From positions 62,001 through 126,000 of the IMG/VR virus record IMGVR_UViG_3300020166_001048: a stretch of 64,000 nt of DNA; one strand, given 5' to 3'. Numbering within the stretch: the stretch's first letter is position 1; every line of letters begins with the position of its first letter. The position numbers were made by a program, and so were the translations under genes. The DNA is from a virus. Positions 35,469 to 43,897 of the stretch are shown piece by piece. The notes beneath the pieces were generated by a model. The model was not told where the DNA came from. It worked only from the letters and a program-made list of their open reading frames with translations, and ran no database searches.

Positions 35469-35474
35469 TAAATA
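35467..35474 (+). promoter_or_regulatory. late promoter box upstream of the portal gene
   Basis: GATAAATA with flanks GTGATAAATACTTG. It overlaps the stop of the tape measure gene and lies 36 nt upstream of the portal ATG. Confidence 0.6.
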
Positions 35475-35509
35475 CTTGTGTCACAATGTGCATATTGGAA
35501 AAATAATAC

Positions 35510-37231
35510 ATGGCCGGATGGAAAAAATACTTTAAAGTGGTGGGCAACGAAGGTGGGCAACTTTCGCCTATTAGCGGACGGTCTACTCAAGGATCAAATG
35601 GTCAAGGCGGCCAATTTGGTTTTAAGAATTACCAAAGTCACTTGCCTGAAGTGTATTCAGGTCACCCTAACAGAATTGAACGCTACAATCAGTATGAAAA
35701 TATGGATTGCGACAGTGAAATCAATGCATGTTTAGATATCATTGCTGAGTTTGCAACACAAACCAATGAAAGCAACAACACACCGTTTGAAGTTGAATAC
35801 ACTGATACTCCTACAAACAACGAAATTGAGATTATTAGAAAACAACTACAACAGTGGACTAAACTCAACAAGTTTGATCAACGTATATTCCGTCTTTTCC
35901 GTAACACGTTGAAGTACGGCGATCAAGTTTTTGTTAGAGATCCAGAAACCTTTGAACTATACTGGGTTGACATGACCAAAGTAGTAAGAGTTATTGTCAA
36001 TGAAAACGAAGGCAAGAAACCTGAACAATACGTTATTCGTGATATCAATCCCAACTTTCAAAATTTAAGCATTGCTCCTAAAAGCACCACAGACTATGGA
36101 TCAAATCCTAATGCAGGGTCAATTGGCGGCAGCGGCGGATCAAATTCAAACTACACTATCCCAAATGCACCTCTTGCAGGTGGACAAAGTAGATTTGAAC
36201 ACACTATAAACGAAACAGTAATTGATGCTAAAAATATAGTACACCTTGGACTTAGTGAAGGCTTGGATTTTTATTGGCCGTTTAGTCAAAGTATACTTGA
36301 AATGATTTTCAAAGTATTCAAGCAAAAAGAGTTACTTGAAGACTCGATTCTAATTTATCGTGTGCAACGTGCGCCAGAACGTAGAGTATTTTATATTGAT
36401 GTAGGCAACATGCCAAGTCACCTTGCTATGCAGTTTGTTGAACGTGTTAAAAATGAAGTGCACCAAAGACGTATTCCCAATCAACAAGGCGGGCAAGCTG
36501 GTACTACAATGGATACTACATACAATCCATTGTCAATCAACGAAGATTACTTCTTTCCACAAACAGCAGAAGGTAGAGGATCAAAAGTTGAAACACTACC
36601 AGGAGGCGAAAACCTTGGACAAATCGACGATTTAAAATACTTTAACAACAAGATGTGCAGAGGACTTCGTGTTCCTAGCAGCTACCTTCCGACTGGCCCA
36701 GACGACAGTGATCGACCAATGAACGACGGTCGTGTTGGTACTGCACTTATACAAGAATATAGATTTAATCAGTATTGCGAAAGACTGCAAAAGCAAATTT
36801 GTCAAAAACTTGATGATGAATTTAAAATGTTTTTGCGCTGGAGAGGCTTTAACATTGACAGCGGGTTGTTTAGCATCAAGTTTGCACCGCCACAGAATTT
36901 TGCTAGTTATCGTCAAGCCGAACTTGATACAACTCGTATGCAAGCGTTTAGCACATTAGAGCAAATTCCCTACATGAGCAAGCGTTTTCTTATGAAACGT
37001 TACCTGGGTCTCACTGACGACGAGTTGCAAGAAAACTCGAAATTGTGGAGTGAAGAAACTGGGCAACCAAGTGAACTTGAACCAATGGGCAAAGATTTAC
37101 GCACAGTTGGTGTTAGTCCTGCTGATTTTGATGCAGATATCGAAACCGGCGGTGACATTGAAGCAGGCGGTGAGGAAATTGATGTGGACATTGATGCTGG
37201 TGCAGTTGCAGCAGAAACGCCTCCGGCATAA
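35510..37231 (+). CDS. 20: portal vertex protein gp20
   Basis: 573 residues. Recognisable gp20 features: RIERYNQYENMDCDSEINAC near residue 60, LFRNTLKYGDQVFVRDPETF, the stem region QSILEMIFKVFKQKELLEDS and IYRVQRAPERRVFYIDVGN, and RGLRVPSSYLPTGPDDSDRP near 385. The protein forms the dodecameric ring through which DNA is packaged and on which the neck is built. The C-terminus is acidic and Gly-rich. It heads the head-gene block in T4 order: portal, core proteins, protease, scaffold, capsid. Confidence 0.95.
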   Translation: MAGWKKYFKVVGNEGGQLSPISGRSTQGSNGQGGQFGFKNYQSHLPEVYSGHPNRIERYNQYENMDCDSEINACLDIIAEFATQTNESNNTPFEVEYTDTPTNNEIEIIRKQLQQWTKLNKFDQRIFRLFRNTLKYGDQVFVRDPETFELYWVDMTKVVRVIVNENEGKKPEQYVIRDINPNFQNLSIAPKSTTDYGSNPNAGSIGGSGGSNSNYTIPNAPLAGGQSRFEHTINETVIDAKNIVHLGLSEGLDFYWPFSQSILEMIFKVFKQKELLEDSILIYRVQRAPERRVFYIDVGNMPSHLAMQFVERVKNEVHQRRIPNQQGGQAGTTMDTTYNPLSINEDYFFPQTAEGRGSKVETLPGGENLGQIDDLKYFNNKMCRGLRVPSSYLPTGPDDSDRPMNDGRVGTALIQEYRFNQYCERLQKQICQKLDDEFKMFLRWRGFNIDSGLFSIKFAPPQNFASYRQAELDTTRMQAFSTLEQIPYMSKRFLMKRYLGLTDDELQENSKLWSEETGQPSELEPMGKDLRTVGVSPADFDADIETGGDIEAGGEEIDVDIDAGAVAAETPPA

Positions 37232-37234
37232 ATA
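37227..37234 (+). promoter_or_regulatory. late promoter-like box before the small core gene
   Basis: CATAAATA with flanks GGCATAAATATTAT, overlapping the portal stop. Six bases after the box is exactly the A of the ATG at 37240, so transcription from it would be leaderless. Confidence 0.4.
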
Positions 37235-37239
37235 TTATT

Positions 37240-37455
37240 ATGAAACTATTTGAATTTTTTGAAGCAGCGCCAGAAGGGTACCAAGATGTAGAGGATGACA
37301 ATTCTACACCGCAACTCGGCGAACTGCGCAAAACTAAACTAACTCTTAAACAAATTTCAAAACTTCGAAAAATGTATGACATGCGAAATTATGAAAAAAA
37401 AGAAGAGCTGAAAAAGGTGCAAGCACAATATGCACCAGCGCCGCCACAAATGTGA
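37240..37455 (+). CDS. small prohead core protein candidate (gp67/gp68 position)
   Basis: 71 residues. It starts MKLFEFFEAAPEGYQDVEDD and has a basic helix TKLTLKQISKLRKMYDMRNY followed by a Pro/Ala-rich tail. T4 has gp67 (80 residues) and gp68 in this place between portal and protease, both internal core proteins; size and position fit, sequence alone does not prove it. It has no SD and begins 9 nt after the portal stop. Confidence 0.6.
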   Translation: MKLFEFFEAAPEGYQDVEDDNSTPQLGELRKTKLTLKQISKLRKMYDMRNYEKKEELKKVQAQYAPAPPQM

Positions 37456-37583
37456 TACTTTATTAGAATTTTTCTTTTAGTCTAATAAATTTATCGTTTT
37501 CTACCCATTTTACTCCTATAACTGCATAGTTTTTAGTATCTATGTTAAATATTATACTGAGCCCATACTTTGGAGGAACCAAT

Positions 37584-38381
37584 ATGAACAAATTTGAACA
37601 ACTTATCGAATTCGTTATTAACGACGAAGAAGATAAAGCAAAAGCTCTCTTTCATGAGATCGTTGTAGAGCAATCTAAAACAATCTATGAAGACATCATG
37701 TCTGAAGAATCAGACGCAGAAAAAGATGACCATGCTGAAAAAGCTGGTGATGAAGTTAAAAAAGACATCGAGTATGATGACAAAATGGACGAGTCCATCG
37801 AAGAGTCAGAACTTGGTGGATCACAAGTTGACGATCTTATTGACGAAATTGAAGCCGAAGAGCAAGGCGTCACTTTTGAAGATGAAGAAGAAATCGAAAT
37901 GGTTGACGTCGACGTTGAAGATGATGACGACGATGAAGAACTCGAAGATCGTGTTGTTGGTCTAGAAGACAAACTAGACGAACTTATGTCTGAGTTTGAA
38001 GAACTCATGGGTCAAGTTGATGACAACACTGACGACATCGACGATGTTGAAGATGACCATGAAGAAATGGACATGGACGACGAAACAGTCGAAGTTGACA
38101 TGGAAATAGAAGGTCTAGAAGAAAATGTTGACCTAACTGCTGCTCCTAAAGCTGTTACCACTGAACCAGCTGGTACTCAAACGAGTAGTACTGTGGCTGC
38201 CAACAGTGGCGCAAAAGGTGCTGTAGCAAAACCAGTTGACACAGACACTGCTCCAGAAAAAGGTCGCTCTGCTCCAAAAGCACAAGACCAAGGTAACACA
38301 ACAAGACCAGACATGAAAGCTGCGCCAAAACCGCAACTAGCACAAGCGTCTGGTGTGAACACCAAAAGCGTTATTGACTAA
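37584..38381 (+). CDS. acidic prohead core-like protein
   Basis: 265 residues from the ATG at 37584, chosen for the GGAGGA upstream; an ATG at 37542 lacks one. It begins MNKFEQLIEFVINDEEDKAK, and residues about 30-190 are extremely acidic (VDVEDDDDDEELEDRVVGLE) and partly coiled coil. The C-terminal third is Ala/Pro/Lys/Thr-rich and disordered. Acidic, expendable proteins of this kind in the core of T4-like proheads are cut by the protease; LxE-type sites such as GLEE near 193 are present. The equivalent of T4 gp68 is inferred from order. Confidence 0.6.
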   Translation: MNKFEQLIEFVINDEEDKAKALFHEIVVEQSKTIYEDIMSEESDAEKDDHAEKAGDEVKKDIEYDDKMDESIEESELGGSQVDDLIDEIEAEEQGVTFEDEEEIEMVDVDVEDDDDDEELEDRVVGLEDKLDELMSEFEELMGQVDDNTDDIDDVEDDHEEMDMDDETVEVDMEIEGLEENVDLTAAPKAVTTEPAGTQTSSTVAANSGAKGAVAKPVDTDTAPEKGRSAPKAQDQGNTTRPDMKAAPKPQLAQASGVNTKSVID

Positions 38382-38395
38382 AAGGATAACCAAGT

Positions 38396-39022
38396 ATGGC
38401 TCTTTATCTTAGAGAAAACCTTACCTTCGAAACCGCACAAATTCAACTCGTTGAAGGGAAAGACGGTAAGGAACTCTTTATGGAAGGCATCTGCATACAA
38501 GGTGGTGTTAAGAACGCTAATGAGCGAATATACCCTGTGAGTGAGATTTCTAACGCAGTTAAAACTCTTAATGAACAGATCAAAGAAGGCAATAGCGTCC
38601 TTGGTGAAGTTGATCACCCGGATGACCTTAAGATTAATTTAGACCGTGTATGTCACATGATTACTAGTATGTGGATGGACGGTCCAAATGGATACGGAAA
38701 ACTAAAAATACTTCCAACACCAATGGGCGAGCTAGTTAAAACTATGCTTCAGTCAGGTGTGCGATTGGGAGTATCTAGTCGTGGATCGGGTAATGTAGAT
38801 CCACACAACGGACACGTCAGTGACTTTGAAATTGTTACTGTCGATGTAGTCGCACAACCCAGTGCTCCAAATGCTTACCCTAAAGCTATTTACGAAGGAC
38901 TTTTGAACATGAAACATGGTCATGCAGTTCTCGAAATGGCTAGGGAGTCAGGGTCAAACGACAGAGTACAGAAGTACCTAACAGACGAAGTATCTCGTCT
39001 GATTAGGGACCTAAAGATTTAG
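38396..39022 (+). CDS. 21: prohead protease gp21
   Basis: 208 residues, near T4 gp21 (212). Herpesvirus-assemblin-type serine protease motifs are visible: GGVKNANERIYP, GEVDHPDDLKINLDRVCHMI with the likely catalytic His74, and GVRLGVSSRGSGNV with Ser127/Ser128. The protease digests the scaffold core and trims the capsid protein before DNA packaging. It is followed by scaffold and capsid genes, as in T4. Confidence 0.93.
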   Translation: MALYLRENLTFETAQIQLVEGKDGKELFMEGICIQGGVKNANERIYPVSEISNAVKTLNEQIKEGNSVLGEVDHPDDLKINLDRVCHMITSMWMDGPNGYGKLKILPTPMGELVKTMLQSGVRLGVSSRGSGNVDPHNGHVSDFEIVTVDVVAQPSAPNAYPKAIYEGLLNMKHGHAVLEMARESGSNDRVQKYLTDEVSRLIRDLKI

Positions 39023-39031
39023 GAGAATCGC

Positions 39032-40123
39032 ATGTTAGATGCTATTAAACCACTACTAGATAGCGACCTGGTTAATGAGGATACTCGTAATGCTATTGCT
39101 GAACAATGGGCAGCAAAGTTGAATGAGACCAAAGAAACAGTTCGTGCAGAACTTCGCGAGGAGTTTGCACAACGCTATGATCATGATAAAACAGTGATGG
39201 TAGAAGCCCTAGATAAAATGGTAACAGAAGGCTTGCAAGAAGAAATTGCTCAACTTAACGAAGAGAAAAAGGCACTTGCAGAGGACCGTGTAAAAGCCGC
39301 AAACGCAATGAAAGAAAATGCTAATAAATTTAATAACTTTATGGTATCAAAACTTTCAGAAGAGCTTCGCGAACTACGCACAGACCGCAAAGTACAAGCA
39401 GAAGGTTTTGGTAAGCTAGAATCATTTGTTGTAAGTGCTTTGGCCGAAGAAATCAAGGAATTCGCAGCAGACAAGAAAGACTTAGTTGAAACTAAAGTAA
39501 AGCTTGTTAGCGAAGCACGTGGACAACTTGATAGTCTAAAAAGTAAATTTGTAAAAGAATCTGCTAAAAAGATGTCAACAACTGTTGCTACTCATCTTAC
39601 GCAAGAATTAAGTCAACTTAAAGAGGATATCAAAATTGCTCGTGAGAACAATTTTGGTCGCCGTATATTTGAAGCATATGCTACAGAGTTTGGTGCTACT
39701 CATCTCAATGAGAATGCAGAAGTACGCAAACTATTAGCTACTATTGAAGATAAAGACATTAAGTTGGCAGAAGCCGTTAACGCTCAAAAACAAGCCGCAA
39801 AGCTTGTTGAGAGTAAAAATCATGAAATTAAAATCATTCGTGAAGCTAATGAGCGGGAAGCTACATTAGACGAACTACTTTCGCCTCTTAACGATGAAAA
39901 GAGAGAAGTAATGATTAATCTTCTTGAAAACGTTCAAACATCTCGTCTAAAGAACGCATTTGAGAAGTACTTGCCAGCAGTACTCAGTGAAGCTAAAGCA
40001 ACTAAAAAAGCTGAAGCACTTGTTGAATCTACTGGTAACAAAACTGTTAAGGCCGAACAACAAAGATCCGAAACAAACAACGTTAATAACGTTATCGATC
40101 TTAAGCGCCTAGCAGGGCTTTAA
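39032..40123 (+). CDS. 22: prohead scaffold core protein gp22
   Basis: 363 residues, mostly charged alpha-helix/coiled coil (residues about 30-330), for example DKMVTEGLQEEIAQLNEEKK. N-terminal MLDAIKPLLDSDLVNEDTRN and C-terminal NVIDLKRLAGL are typical of gp22 in marine T4-like phages. It forms the internal scaffold on which gp23 assembles. It lies between protease and capsid; AGGAGA upstream of the ATG. Confidence 0.9.
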   Translation: MLDAIKPLLDSDLVNEDTRNAIAEQWAAKLNETKETVRAELREEFAQRYDHDKTVMVEALDKMVTEGLQEEIAQLNEEKKALAEDRVKAANAMKENANKFNNFMVSKLSEELRELRTDRKVQAEGFGKLESFVVSALAEEIKEFAADKKDLVETKVKLVSEARGQLDSLKSKFVKESAKKMSTTVATHLTQELSQLKEDIKIARENNFGRRIFEAYATEFGATHLNENAEVRKLLATIEDKDIKLAEAVNAQKQAAKLVESKNHEIKIIREANEREATLDELLSPLNDEKREVMINLLENVQTSRLKNAFEKYLPAVLSEAKATKKAEALVESTGNKTVKAEQQRSETNNVNNVIDLKRLAGL

Positions 40124-40143
40124 AAAAGAAAAAGGAGACAGAA

Positions 40144-41355
40144 ATGTCACAAGAACTACTAGAAAACAGATGGAGTGAGACCAAGGAAGCCCTCCTAGAA
40201 GGCCTTCAAGGTTCACGCCGTTCAACAATGGGTGTTATCCTAGAAAACACTCGTAAGCACTTGGCAGAGAATGCAACAGCAGGTTCAACTTCTTCCGGTA
40301 ACGTAGCAACACTTAACCGTGTTATCCTACCAGTTATCAGACGTGTTATGCCAACTGTTATTGCTAACGAACTAGTCGGCGTTCAGCCAATGACTGGCCC
40401 AGTTGGCCAAATTCACACACTACGTGTTCGTTATGCAAACGCAATGACAGACAACTCGGCAGCAGCAACAAGTACAGCCGCTGGTGACGAAGCACTAAGT
40501 CCATTCAAAATTGCACAAGCTTACTCCTCTGCGTCCACAGTGACAGCAGGCGTTGTACAAAATGCACAGAACACATACCAAGGTGCAAACACAGCAGTAC
40601 TTGAAGGCTCCGGTGGTCGTCAGATTTCCGTACAAATCCTCAAGCAAGCTGTTGAAGCAAAAACACGTAAGCTACAAGCTCGCTGGACATTTGAAGCAGC
40701 ACAAGACGCACAAGCCATGCACGGCATTGACGTTGAAGCTGAAATCATGGCAGCACTTGCTCAAGAAATTACTGCTGAAATCGACCAAGAGATCCTACTT
40801 TCTCTACGTTCACTAGCAGCAACTGAGTTTACATACAACCAAGCCACAGTATCAGGTACAGCAACATTTGTTGGTGACGAGCATGCAGCTCTTGCAGTTC
40901 TAATCAACCGTACAGCTAACTTGATCGCTCAGCGTACACGCCGTGGCGCAGGCAACTATGCTGTTGTTTCCCCTGCTGCACTTACAGTGCTACAGAGTGC
41001 AACAACAAGTGCATTTGCTCGCACAACAGAAGGCACATTCGAAGCACCAACAAATACTAAATTCGTCGGTACATTGAATGGCACAATGCGTGTATTCTGC
41101 GACTCATATGCAGGCGACACAACTCCAGTACTAGTTGGCTACAAAGGCGCAAGTGAAACAGACGCACCAGCGTTCTATTGCCCATACGTACCGCTAATGA
41201 GTTCGGGCGTTGTTCTTGATCCGTCCAGCTTTGAGCCAGTAGTGTCCTTTATGACACGTTATGGCTATATTGAGCTAACAAACACAGCATCGTCCTTCGG
41301 CAACGCCGGTGACTATGTTGGTGAAATTGCTGTACAGAACCTTTCGTTCTCATAA
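40144..41355 (+). CDS. 23: major capsid protein gp23
   Basis: 403 residues, short compared with T4 gp23 (521) but typical of marine relatives. Family segments: LNRVILPVIRRVMPTVIANE, LVGVQPMTGPVGQIHTLRVR, ARWTFEAAQDAQAMHGIDVE, AEIMAALAQEITAEIDQEIL and the C-terminal PVVSFMTRYGY. A likely gp21 cleavage site is Leu40-Ala41-Glu42 (HLAE|NATAG), removing a 42-residue propeptide. AAGGAGA precedes the ATG and a strong terminator follows. The codons look biased towards C-ending forms compared with neighbours, as expected for the most abundant virion protein. Confidence 0.95.
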   Translation: MSQELLENRWSETKEALLEGLQGSRRSTMGVILENTRKHLAENATAGSTSSGNVATLNRVILPVIRRVMPTVIANELVGVQPMTGPVGQIHTLRVRYANAMTDNSAAATSTAAGDEALSPFKIAQAYSSASTVTAGVVQNAQNTYQGANTAVLEGSGGRQISVQILKQAVEAKTRKLQARWTFEAAQDAQAMHGIDVEAEIMAALAQEITAEIDQEILLSLRSLAATEFTYNQATVSGTATFVGDEHAALAVLINRTANLIAQRTRRGAGNYAVVSPAALTVLQSATTSAFARTTEGTFEAPTNTKFVGTLNGTMRVFCDSYAGDTTPVLVGYKGASETDAPAFYCPYVPLMSSGVVLDPSSFEPVVSFMTRYGYIELTNTASSFGNAGDYVGEIAVQNLSFS

Positions 41356-41390
41356 GCTTTATCATTACAACCTGCACTATGCAGGGAGGA

Positions 41391-41421
41391 GAAAACAGCA
41401 CCTTCGGGTGCTGTTTTTTTA
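41391..41421 (+). terminator. rho-independent terminator after gp23
   Basis: AACAGCACC pairs with GGTGCTGTT around the stable UUCG tetraloop and is followed by a run of seven T. It ends the head-gene transcript. Confidence 0.92.
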
Positions 41422-41438
41422 TGTTAAGTTACTTTATA

Positions 41439-41446
41439 ATTAAATA
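41439..41446 (+). promoter_or_regulatory. late promoter-like box before the GT-like gene
   Basis: ATTAAATA with flanks TAATTAAATACTAC, directly after the gp23 terminator. Six bases downstream is the A of the ATG at 41452, again predicting a leaderless transcript. Confidence 0.45.
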
Positions 41447-41451
41447 CTACT

Positions 41452-42501
41452 ATGAATGTACACTGGCGATTTAATCACGGATCTAACTCTTTTGATCAAG
41501 TTGACGGAAATCCAATACAATATTATCAACAATTAATGGATCAAGTAAAAACTCCTACATTGATTATTGATATTAGTTTAGTTAAATTTAGAAATCTTGA
41601 ACTATACTTGAATTTTGTGTTAGATTCTGCATCCAAAGAGAATAGTTTGCCAGCTTTTAAACAATTAATATTTGATGCCACACTTGATCCTGTTTATGAC
41701 TATGATGAAAAAGTAAAAATTCTTAACAACTTTGTTAAAAACAAGGGCATTTTAGGATTTTTAAGTTTAAGCCATTTTACGTTAAATCAGCATAGTCATT
41801 TAACAGAAATAATGTATCCAAGTTGGTTTTTTATTTTTAAAAAACAAAAACTGCCAGAATTAAATTTAGATCAAAAAAAGTGGAAGTACAGTTGTCTTAA
41901 TAGAAATCCGAGCTGGCACCGATTGATGCTCTATACAATGGTTAAAGAAAAAAATTTACTTGATCAGTTTGTTTATACATTCTATAATAAATGTCCTTAC
42001 AATGGTACAAAAGTTGATATTGCGTTTTATCATAAGAATAAAAAGTTCTTTGGCAACTACTATACTAACTGTATGAAAAGTATAAAAGATTTACCTTTAA
42101 CTTGGCCCGGTGATGTTCAAGGAGAGAACGATCATACGCTAAATCATAGTGCATATTTACACAGTGAGTGTAATATAGTAACTGAAACAAGTGCAACTGT
42201 GAGTTTTGTTAGTGAAAAAATTTGGAAACCTATTGCTGCTGGCCAGATATTCCATGTTGTTGGAAGTGCTTATACAAACAAATGGTTACAAGGTTTGGGG
42301 TTCCATGTATTTGATAAAAATGGCTATGACTCGATTATTGACAATACACAACGTATTAAAAAAGTTGTTGAACTGTTAAACGTAGAAACCATGTGGAACA
42401 AAGAAAACTTGTGTAGCATTGAACATAATTATCATTTGTTTCACAGCGGAGTAGTAGAAAAAAGTATTTTAGATCCATTAGTTGCTATACTTGACCAATA
42501 A
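41452..42501 (+). CDS. glycosyltransferase-like protein
   Basis: 349 residues, A/T-rich. The C-terminal part (about 228-300) has VTETSATVSFVSEKIWKPIA followed by AAGQIFHVVGSAYTNKWLQG and GFHVF, reminiscent of the nucleotide-sugar-binding half of family-10 (fucosyltransferase-like) enzymes with their 'TEK..KP......P.....GS' pattern. The N-terminal half is not recognised. No SD. The gene stands alone between the capsid terminator and the next structural gene. Use on virion proteins or on the host surface is inferred from context only. Confidence 0.5.
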   Translation: MNVHWRFNHGSNSFDQVDGNPIQYYQQLMDQVKTPTLIIDISLVKFRNLELYLNFVLDSASKENSLPAFKQLIFDATLDPVYDYDEKVKILNNFVKNKGILGFLSLSHFTLNQHSHLTEIMYPSWFFIFKKQKLPELNLDQKKWKYSCLNRNPSWHRLMLYTMVKEKNLLDQFVYTFYNKCPYNGTKVDIAFYHKNKKFFGNYYTNCMKSIKDLPLTWPGDVQGENDHTLNHSAYLHSECNIVTETSATVSFVSEKIWKPIAAGQIFHVVGSAYTNKWLQGLGFHVFDKNGYDSIIDNTQRIKKVVELLNVETMWNKENLCSIEHNYHLFHSGVVEKSILDPLVAILDQ

Positions 42502-42506
42502 ATTCT

Positions 42507-42514
42507 GCTAAATA
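42507..42514 (+). promoter_or_regulatory. late promoter box upstream of the 216-residue structural gene
   Basis: GCTAAATA with flanks CTGCTAAATACTTT, giving a leader of about 84 nt that contains three hairpins. Confidence 0.55.
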
Positions 42515-42521
42515 CTTTTCT

Positions 42522-42576
42522 AACGTAATACTACGTTTTATGCGGAACACCATCCGCGTAGTAGGCTAGAACCTAC
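42522..42576 (+). promoter_or_regulatory. three consecutive hairpins in the 5' leader
   Basis: AACGTA/TACGTT (42522-42537), ATGCGGA/TCCGCGT (42540-42559) and GTAGG/CCTAC (42561-42576) follow one another with almost no spacing, upstream of AAGGAGA and the ATG at 42604. They may stabilise the mRNA or control translation. Confidence 0.6.
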
Positions 42577-42603
42577 ATCGGACTTCTACAAGGAGAAAAC
42601 AAC

Positions 42604-43254
42604 ATGGGACGTCCTCTCAAAATTAAAATTTCTGATACTAGAGACGCTGGATTTAACAACCCAGACGGAAACGGTACACCAGCAGGCGAGCTATACTTTG
42701 GTCAAGTTGGCGGTAATTCAAATCTATCAAGTGGAGAGTTTCCGACAACAACATGTCGTGTTAAAATTGGCACAGTAGCAGAAGCTGAGGGTTATATTAT
42801 CCGCCAAAAAGGTTCAACAAAATACCTCGTTGGCGATTCGACTGGTGTTACAGCCGGTTCGTTTATTGTTAATAACCAGTATATTATTACAGCACTTGGC
42901 AACACTGACTGGCAAGCAATCGGTGCAGGCAAAGATGCAGGTGTTGGTTCTACATTTACAGCAAGTGGTGTAGGTTCGGGCACTGGTACTGCTGACACAA
43001 TTGGTGTTTGTGTGCTATCTGACTTGGCTGACGCTGCACTAACTGCTGACACTATGACAGTAACTTATGCAGACGAAGGCTCGACACTAGTTCGCATCAA
43101 GCGCATGACCAACAAGTATGCAATCAACTTTGCTAACGCAAAAGTATTGGTTAACTACTTTAACGTTCTTGATGACACAATCGAAAAATCAGGCGCAGAA
43201 GGTTCAACAACAACTATTAATCTAGTACAGATTGAGAATCCAAACTACGGTTAA
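42604..43254 (+). CDS. virion structural protein, unknown type
   Basis: 216 residues. N-terminus MGRPLKIKISDTRDAGFNNP; a middle segment of about residues 78-125 (NNQYIITALGNTDWQAIGAG, then GSTFTASGVGSGTGTA) is a short beta-module common in phage tail-fibre and head-decoration proteins. The C-terminal part (VRIKRMTNKYAINFANAKVL) is predicted beta. Strong AAGGAG, a late promoter and a structured leader upstream, and a terminator downstream, suggest high expression. It could be a head decoration or tail protein; the family is not certain. Confidence 0.6.
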   Translation: MGRPLKIKISDTRDAGFNNPDGNGTPAGELYFGQVGGNSNLSSGEFPTTTCRVKIGTVAEAEGYIIRQKGSTKYLVGDSTGVTAGSFIVNNQYIITALGNTDWQAIGAGKDAGVGSTFTASGVGSGTGTADTIGVCVLSDLADAALTADTMTVTYADEGSTLVRIKRMTNKYAINFANAKVLVNYFNVLDDTIEKSGAEGSTTTINLVQIENPNYG

Positions 43255-43276
43255 GATTAATTTTTTAACTTACTAA

Positions 43277-43309
43277 CCCTCATTGTAATAACTACAATGG
43301 GGGTTTTTT
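43277..43309 (+). terminator. rho-independent terminator abutting the next start codon
   Basis: CCCTCATTGTA pairs with TACAATGGGGG (11 bp with one G-U) around ATAAC and is followed by six T. The ATG of the next gene begins at 43310, and its only G-rich SD-like stretch lies inside the stem. Confidence 0.85.
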
Positions 43310-43897
43310 ATGAGTGCAGCATTTATATTAGGAAATGGCAGAAGTAGACTAGCAGTTAATCCTAATAAATTAATGGAAATCGGTACAGTATTTGGGTGCA
43401 ATCGATTGTATCAAGAGTGCACACCTCATTGCTTGGTGGCCACTGACAGGCCAATCGCCGAGGAAATACAAAATTCTGGATATGCAAAAAAACATAGATT
43501 CCACACCCGAAAACCTATTGTGGATTTAGGAGGACAGTTTCTTGCTAAAGACTACAAAGGATTTAGCAGTGGGCCAAATGCTGCCAGTTTGGCGTTAATT
43601 GATGGACATAGTGACATATACTTGATTGGTATGGATTTTGGAACTACCAATGGTATGGTTAACAATATCTATGTTGATACAAAATTTTACAAAAAAGAGC
43701 TCGACCCACCAACATACCCGGGTAATTGGATTAATCAAATCATCAAGCTCACTGAAGACTTTAGCACCAGACAATTTTGGAGAATAGAAGGCCCAGAATC
43801 AGCATTTGTGCCTAGGTTTAATAAAATACAAAATATGAGGATAATGTCTATGGACAAGTTTCTAGAGAAGGTAAATACTGCTAGAGGTCCACTATGA
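43310..43897 (+). CDS. GT42/DUF115-like protein (possible glycosyltransferase)
   Basis: 195 residues. It starts AAFILGNGRSRLAV and has FGCNRLYQE, then SSGPNAASLALIDGHSDIYL and IGMDFG, the same order as GNGPS...CN...SG..M..VA...G...I.L.GIDF in Campylobacter-type sialyltransferases (GT42) and DUF115/MptE-like proteins. The catalytic residues cannot be confirmed by eye. It overlaps the next gene (ATGA). Translation seems restricted by the upstream terminator stem. A second member lies at 57156, at the other end of the fibre block. Confidence 0.55.
   Translation: MSAAFILGNGRSRLAVNPNKLMEIGTVFGCNRLYQECTPHCLVATDRPIAEEIQNSGYAKKHRFHTRKPIVDLGGQFLAKDYKGFSSGPNAASLALIDGHSDIYLIGMDFGTTNGMVNNIYVDTKFYKKELDPPTYPGNWINQIIKLTEDFSTRQFWRIEGPESAFVPRFNKIQNMRIMSMDKFLEKVNTARGPL

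Noticed and set aside
37464-37494. TTATTAGA/TCTAATAA inverted repeat after the small core gene
   Set aside because: An 8-bp AT-only stem with a long loop and no clear T-run; not called as a terminator.
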